This document shows, one piece after another, positions 6,927 through 10,267 of a stretch of 10,267 nucleotides of DNA. The position numbers were made by a program, and so were the translations under genes. How positions within the stretch are numbered: the stretch's first letter is position 1; each line of letters begins with the position of its first letter. The DNA lies in assembly GCA_023386395.1 (NCBI GenBank), contig JAEWJV010000578.1, positions 1 through 10,267 of the forward strand. The letters are read 5' to 3'. This DNA comes from Bacteroidota bacterium (GTDB lineage: Bacteria > Bacteroidota > Bacteroidia > Chitinophagales > Chitinophagaceae). The notes below the pieces were generated by a model. It was not told where the DNA came from. It did not search any database and saw only the letters and a list, made by a program, of their open reading frames with translations.

Positions 6927-7706
6927 ATGATACAAAAAGAATTTGCAGATAGGACAACAGAAGTTTTAAAAGGCGACAAAAACGTTATTGGTTTGGCTGT
7001 TGCAGGCTCCTGGTTGACAAATGAAATTGACGAGTTTTCAGACCTTGATTTGATACTTGTTACAGAAAGAAAAATTTCAGGCGACAAACAACAAATGGTG
7101 AATTATGCTAAACGCTTTGGAAAACTTTTATCAGGATTTACTGGCGAACACGTTGGAGAACCACGGGTTTTAATTTGCCTTTACGACAATCCACTTTTGC
7201 ATGTTGACATTAAGTTCTTGACCTTAGAAGAATTTCATCAACGCATTGAAACACCACACATTTTATTAGACGCAAACGGACAGTTAAAAAGCGTACTTGA
7301 AGAGACGGAGCCAAAATTCCCTTATCCAGAATACCAATGGATTGAAGACCGCTTTTGGGTTTGGGTTCATTATGCACTCCTGAAAATAGGCAGGGGTGAA
7401 TTTGTAGAGGCGTTTGACTTTTTAGGCTTTTTAAGAATGGTTGTGTTCGGGCCGTTGCTTCACATTAAAAATGGAAACTTGCCAAGAGCGGTTCGGAAAG
7501 TTGAAACTTCATTACCAGCAAAGGACTTTGAGCTATTGAAAGCGACAATTCCTAACTATTCAAAAAGTTCACTTTTAGACAGCTTAGAAAATGCCGTAAA
7601 ACTTTACCGTCAATTAAGGAACGAATTATTTACAAACGCAGTTACAATGAACGACACGACAGACGAAAAAGTAATGAAATATTTTGAACAGATAAAAACG
7701 TCTTAA
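6927..7706 (+). CDS. Nucleotidyltransferase (NTP_transf_2-like; often mislabelled oxalate:formate antiporter)
   Basis: This is a 259-residue soluble protein. The nucleotidyltransferase signature is clear: GSWLTNEIDEFSDLDL places Gly27-Ser28, then Asp39 and Asp41 for metal binding, and HVDIKF supplies the third acid, Asp94. The C-terminal half is helical (WIEDRFWVWVHYALLKIGRG, then ETSLPAKDFELL), as in aminoglycoside and lincosamide nucleotidyltransferases of the ANT/Lnu type. Such enzymes transfer NMP to a hydroxyl of a small molecule; the substrate here is unknown. Homologues with this EHVGEPRVLICLYD stretch are, as I recall, often annotated as oxalate:formate antiporter, which the sequence contradicts since it has no membrane segments. 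The frame is open to TTG 6831, but ATG 6927 is preferred: the extra 32 residues look like noncoding sequence and overlap the GTTAGCAGC repeat. It stands alone, without an operon partner. Confidence 0.85.
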   Translation: MIQKEFADRTTEVLKGDKNVIGLAVAGSWLTNEIDEFSDLDLILVTERKISGDKQQMVNYAKRFGKLLSGFTGEHVGEPRVLICLYDNPLLHVDIKFLTLEEFHQRIETPHILLDANGQLKSVLEETEPKFPYPEYQWIEDRFWVWVHYALLKIGRGEFVEAFDFLGFLRMVVFGPLLHIKNGNLPRAVRKVETSLPAKDFELLKATIPNYSKSSLLDSLENAVKLYRQLRNELFTNAVTMNDTTDEKVMKYFEQIKTS

Positions 7707-7719
7707 CTACATTGGATAT

Positions 7720-7728
7720 GCTGCTAAC
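7720..7728. repeat. Right copy of inverted pair GCTGCTAAC, cassette-border-like
   Basis: This is the exact reverse complement of 6878-6886, beginning 13 bases after the nucleotidyltransferase stop. The position and orientation are what a cassette's trailing core site would show, but I could not find the matching GTTAGC arm downstream that a full attC hairpin needs. Confidence 0.4.
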
Positions 7729-7823
7729 AAAAGATCACTGTTGCTCAATCTTAATTTAAAAATGATTATAAAAAGCCGTCACTATAAGTCCATTAGAGAT
7801 TAAAGCCGGTCTTCAAATTTTGA

Positions 7824-7831
7824 TATTTTTG
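7824..7831 (+). promoter_or_regulatory. Candidate Bacteroidota -7 promoter element TATTTTTG
   Basis: TATTTTTG matches the Bacteroidota sigma-A -7 consensus TAnnTTTG exactly. No TTTG-like -33 box at the usual 19-21 base spacing is visible, so support is partial. If used, transcription would start near 7838 and give a leader of about 105 bases before the ATG at 7943, containing the hairpin at 7883-7915. Confidence 0.35.
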
Positions 7832-7882
7832 CACAAGCAGTTTATAAAACAAAAGATTTAATGCAGCTATTGAGCTTAAAAC

Positions 7883-7915
7883 GAGCTGTAAAAACCCGGG
7901 GCAATTTTACGGCTC
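7883..7915 (+). other. Stable leader hairpin before the small gene at 7943
   Basis: GAGCTGTAAAA (7883-7893) pairs with TTTTACGGCTC (7905-7915) over 11 bp with a single G-U wobble. The 11-base loop contains CCCGGGG. No T tract follows, so it is not a classic terminator. It lies 27 bases upstream of the ATG, far enough not to cover it. It could be a 5' UTR structural element or the trailing part of an older repeat. Confidence 0.45.
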
Positions 7916-7942
7916 TACCCTCATCTGTTTTAACTTGCAGGC

Positions 7943-8161
7943 ATGATCACCATGGAACAGCTCGAAAAACTGGAAGCCTTTTTTAAGAAAATTACGATAC
8001 CCAACACTATACAATTGCATGGCTCGATTACTTATCATGATGTGCCCAAATTCGTATGGGATAACCTCGCCCTGCTGAAAGAAGGCAGCCTCACGGGATT
8101 ATGCGCCGCCGTCAGGTTTGATGATCTGCTGCAACTTAAAAAAGCCGTTCAAAACAGTTAG
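7943..8161 (+). CDS. Small hypothetical protein, DUF6965-like
   Basis: This is a 72-residue soluble, probably helical protein with no signal peptide. The pattern LEAFFKKITIPNTIQLHGSI, then DVPKFVWDNLALLKEG, then a basic end RFDDLLQLKKAV matches my memory of the Bacteroidota family DUF6965 (EL-x-x-FF, a strand, D-V-x-KFV-x-x-x-LA-x-LK, RL-x-x-L). No function is known for that family. ATG 7943 is used; ATG 7952, three codons on, is equally possible. It stands alone, 131 bases before imuA. Codon use has the GC-rich third positions of the chromosomal genes rather than those of the AT-rich block upstream, so it probably belongs to the resident chromosome. Confidence 0.7.
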   Translation: MITMEQLEKLEAFFKKITIPNTIQLHGSITYHDVPKFVWDNLALLKEGSLTGLCAAVRFDDLLQLKKAVQNS

Positions 8162-8246
8162 CTGCCGGGCGCGCCACCTCAAAAACCCCACATCTCCTCC
8201 TGTTATAATATTTAACCTTGCTGATAATCAACGCGCAAATTATTTA

Positions 8247-8276
8247 TTGATTTACTAAAAATATTAGTAATCTTTG
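8247..8276 (+). promoter_or_regulatory. Candidate promoter of imuA-imuB
   Basis: A partial -33 box TTG (8247-8249) is followed after 19 bases by AATCTTTG (8269-8276), a 7-of-8-type match to the Bacteroidota -7 element TAnnTTTG. Transcription would start near 8282, about 10 bases before the ATG of imuA at 8293. The palindrome at 8252-8270 fills the spacer. Confidence 0.5.
8252..8270. promoter_or_regulatory. Palindromic operator TTACTAA-N5-TTAGTAA, candidate SOS (LexA-like) box
   Basis: This is a perfect 7-5-7 inverted repeat lying between the -33 and -7 elements of the imuA promoter, where a bound repressor would block RNA polymerase. imuA-imuB(-dnaE2) operons are classic SOS genes under LexA in Proteobacteria and Actinobacteria. 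The half site differs from the E. coli and Bacillus boxes, but LexA boxes vary by phylum. I saw no second copy in the window. The palindrome is seen; the regulator is inferred. Confidence 0.6.
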
Positions 8277-8292
8277 CGGTAAGTATTCCTAA

Positions 8293-9021
8293 ATGAGCAA
8301 AGAAAATATCATAGCGCAACTGCAGCGGGATATCCTTCCCTTACAGGGCTTAAAGCAACTGGCTGCGGATAGCGAGATACAGCTCGGCTTCCGCGCCATT
8401 GAAAATGCTTTTCCCAATGGATGTTTTCCGGTTGGCTGCACGCATGAGTTTCTTTATCCATCGGTGGAAGACTGGGCGGCCACCAATGGCTTCGTTGGCG
8501 TTCTGTTAAGCAGGCTCATGCAGTTTGACGGGGCGGCTGTCTGGGTAAGCGCCTCCAGGACCTTATTCCCGGCAGCTTTAAAAAGGTTTGGTGTGCAGCC
8601 GGACAAGATCATCTTCGTTGACCTAAAAAATGAAAGCAATGTATTATATGCAACAGAAGAATGTTTGAAGTGCAAAAGGATTGCAGCGGTTGTTGGTGAA
8701 ACGAGATATATCAGTTTTAAAGCATCCAGAAGGCTTCAACTGGCAGCTGAACAAAGCCGGGTAACGGGGTTGCTGGTACGGCCGCAACACAAAGATATCA
8801 ATACGACAGCCTGCGTTTCCCGCTGGCGGATCACCGCACTGCCGCGTGCACTACCGGAAGGTATGCCGGGCATTGGTTTTCCCAGATGGAACGTTGAACT
8901 GTTAAAGGTGCGCAATGGCAAACCCGGTGCCTGGCAGTTGGAATATGCCTCCAACCAGCTAAAGGAGATGAAGCAAAATATTTTTGCATTACAAGCGGAG
9001 GAAAGACGAAAAAGGGGATAA
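8293..9021 (+). CDS. imuA: ImuA, RecA-like accessory protein of the mutagenic translesion synthesis system
   Basis: This is a 242-residue soluble protein. In ImuA-ImuB-DnaE2 systems ImuA, a RecA/SulA-like protein, acts with the ImuB clamp-binding hub and the DnaE2 polymerase to bypass DNA lesions, raising damage-induced mutation. Recognisable parts: the N-terminal helix ENIIAQLQRDILPLQG, FRAIENAFPNGCFPVGCTHE at the place of the RecA Walker A loop, then FVGVLLSRLM and AAVWVSASRTLFPAALKRFG, and the C-terminal core GMPGIGFPRWNVELLKVRNG. No GxxxxGK[ST] Walker A motif is present, as expected for Bacteroidota ImuA. Start ATG 8293 lies about 10 bases after the predicted transcription start. Stop TAA 9019-9021 is one base before the imuB ATG, so translation is probably coupled. 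The palindrome upstream suggests damage control. Confidence 0.88.
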   Translation: MSKENIIAQLQRDILPLQGLKQLAADSEIQLGFRAIENAFPNGCFPVGCTHEFLYPSVEDWAATNGFVGVLLSRLMQFDGAAVWVSASRTLFPAALKRFGVQPDKIIFVDLKNESNVLYATEECLKCKRIAAVVGETRYISFKASRRLQLAAEQSRVTGLLVRPQHKDINTTACVSRWRITALPRALPEGMPGIGFPRWNVELLKVRNGKPGAWQLEYASNQLKEMKQNIFALQAEERRKRG

Positions 9022-9022
9022 G

Positions 9023-10267
9023 ATGTCAAAACGATTTGTGGCAATATGGTTTCGTCATTTAAAGACGGACTGGAGGGTCCGCCGCCAGCCTGCACTAAAA
9101 GCAATACCCTTTGTTTTGGCCTTGCCGCAAAGAGGAAGAATGGTGATCACAGAAGTGAACAGCATTGCGCAATCAAAAGGATTGTATGCAGGCATGATCG
9201 TGGCCGATGCAAAGGTAATCCTGCCTGAACTAAAGGTATATGATGATAAGGCCGGCCTCGCAGAAAAGCTGCTCCATCAATTTGCTGCCTGGTATATTCA
9301 ATACACACCGGTTGTTTCCCTTGACACACCGGATGGATTTTTACTTGACGTGAGCGGCTGCACGCATTTATGGGGCAGCGAGGAAAGGTATCTAAAAGAT
9401 ATATTCAACAAATTAAAGGGCTTAGGTTATCATATCCGTTTAGCCATCGCTGATACTCCTGGTACAGCCTGGGCAGTATGCAGGTATGGAAAAGACAGCG
9501 TAATTGTAAAAAGCCGTCAGCAGGCAGCGGCATTAATGCCATTACCTCCTGAAGCACTACGAATCGAACAGGCTATCAGTGAGCGGTTACATAAATTAGG
9601 CCTGCATACAATTGGCAGCTTTATCAGCATGCAGCGCTCTGCCCTGCGCAGAAGGTTTGGAGAGCAGCTTTTATTAAGGCTTGACCAGGCGCTCGGCAAC
9701 AAGGAAGAAATCATTAAGCCTGTAATCCCGGTTGAGCCTTACAGTGAACGCTTGCCCTGTTTAGAGCCCATTCAAACCGCCACCGGGATTGAAATCGCCC
9801 TGCAACAACTTTTGGAGGCATTGTGCTTGCGTTTAAGAAAAGAAGGTAAAGGTTTACGTAAAGCTATTTTTACATGTTGCCGGGTTGATGGCAATATCCA
9901 GCCAGTTGAAGTACGCACCAATCATCTTTCGCATCATACAAAACATCTTTTCAAACTGTTTGAAACAAAGATTGCGGGCATTGAACCTGCCTTGGGTATT
10001 GAAGTGTTAACGCTGGAAGCCTCCAAAGAGGAAGACATACAAACTTCGCAGGAAACGTTCTGGACCATGAACAGCAGCCTGGAATGCCGGGAGATTTCAG
10101 AACTGATGGATAACCTGGAAAACCATTTTGGCAATAACATCCTGCACCGCTATTTGCCGGCCGAACGCCACCTGCCGGAGCATTCCATCAAAGCTGCTGC
10201 CTCACTGAAAGACAAGCCCACTACAGCGTGGCGGACAGATAAACTAAGACCGGCGCATCTTTTACGG
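9023..10267 (+). CDS. imuB: ImuB, Y-family polymerase-like protein (C-terminus beyond window)
   Basis: An open frame of 415 codons runs off the window; family length is near 500. It starts at ATG 9023, one base after the imuA stop, with AAAGGGGATAAG just upstream. The N-terminal MSKRFVAIWFRHLKTDW replaces the DFFA-x-VE catalytic block of active Y-family polymerases. The second block reads VVSLDTPDGFLLDVSGCTHL where active enzymes have S-x-DE, so catalytic acids are missing, as in known ImuB proteins. The palm and fingers-like regions continue, with a helix-hairpin-helix-type stretch LHKLGLHTIGSFISMQRSAL and a little-finger region after about residue 235. ImuB is expected to bridge the beta clamp and DnaE2; the clamp-binding motif would be in the missing C-terminal part. 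No stop or frameshift is seen in the 1,245 bases present. Confidence 0.9.
   Translation, partial: MSKRFVAIWFRHLKTDWRVRRQPALKAIPFVLALPQRGRMVITEVNSIAQSKGLYAGMIVADAKVILPELKVYDDKAGLAEKLLHQFAAWYIQYTPVVSLDTPDGFLLDVSGCTHLWGSEERYLKDIFNKLKGLGYHIRLAIADTPGTAWAVCRYGKDSVIVKSRQQAAALMPLPPEALRIEQAISERLHKLGLHTIGSFISMQRSALRRRFGEQLLLRLDQALGNKEEIIKPVIPVEPYSERLPCLEPIQTATGIEIALQQLLEALCLRLRKEGKGLRKAIFTCCRVDGNIQPVEVRTNHLSHHTKHLFKLFETKIAGIEPALGIEVLTLEASKEEDIQTSQETFWTMNSSLECREISELMDNLENHFGNNILHRYLPAERHLPEHSIKAAASLKDKPTTAWRTDKLRPAHLLR

Noticed and set aside
7728..7940. Complete attC site after the nucleotidyltransferase
   Set aside because: No GTTAGC-type partner arm was found downstream of GCTGCTAAC, so only the border pair is reported.
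8736..9104. Minus-strand 122-codon frame over imuA/imuB
   Set aside because: It lies antisense to two well-supported genes, and its translation resembles no family I know. The same holds for all minus-strand frames over the permease, lipoprotein and imuB.
9046..9228. Plus-strand 60-codon frame inside imuB
   Set aside because: Out-of-frame shadow of imuB, whose frame from 9023 is open to the window end.
1..10267. CRISPR array, tRNA or rRNA genes
   Set aside because: No regularly spaced direct repeats and no cloverleaf or rRNA-like stretches were seen on either strand.

Overview
The window looks like chromosomal DNA from a member of the Bacteroidota, probably Chitinophagaceae or a close relative. 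The evidence is the two-FtsX-domain permease family arranged as tandem paralogues, a Bacteroidota-style RHS protein ending in the YDPRVGKFLSVDPLTK signature, a match to the Bacteroidota -7 promoter element TAnnTTTG, and an imuA-imuB pair of the Bacteroidota type. No rRNA, tRNA or CRISPR array was seen. Every gene I support is on the + strand.

Layout: (1) 1-2950 holds the C-terminal end of one MacB/FtsX-type ABC permease and a complete 815-residue paralogue. The 121-base gap between them carries two perfect hairpins; the second lies against the start codon of the second permease. (2) About 2992-5949 is a 5'-truncated, decayed RHS (YD-repeat) gene. Its frame can be rebuilt by eye through seven lesions (three stop codons and four frameshifts, three of these in T or G runs). 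The core is GC-richer and the C-terminal tip is AT-rich. (3) 5999-6361 is an AT-rich small putative lipoprotein directly after the RHS tip, in the position where an immunity or partner gene would sit. (4) 6426-6791 is an orphan IS3-type OrfA (helix-turn-helix plus coiled coil) with no OrfB. (5) 6927-7706 is a lone nucleotidyltransferase of the GS-x10-DxD superfamily, bracketed by a 9-base inverted pair GTTAGCAGC / GCTGCTAAC that resembles integron cassette core sites. (6) 7943-8161 is a small DUF6965-like protein behind a structured leader. (7) 8293-10267 is imuA-imuB, the mutagenesis cassette, preceded by a promoter whose spacer is a perfect palindrome TTACTAA-N5-TTAGTAA, a good candidate SOS operator. 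imuB runs off the window; dnaE2 would be expected next.

How it fits together: the permeases and the imu operon look like intact resident genes, while roughly 2.99-7.73 kb between them looks like an accessory scrap region made of RHS remnant, tip-associated lipoprotein, IS fragment and a cassette-like resistance-type enzyme. The best leads for new biology are the RHS tip with its lipoprotein neighbour, the cassette-like borders of the nucleotidyltransferase, and the imu operator. None is proven by sequence reading alone.
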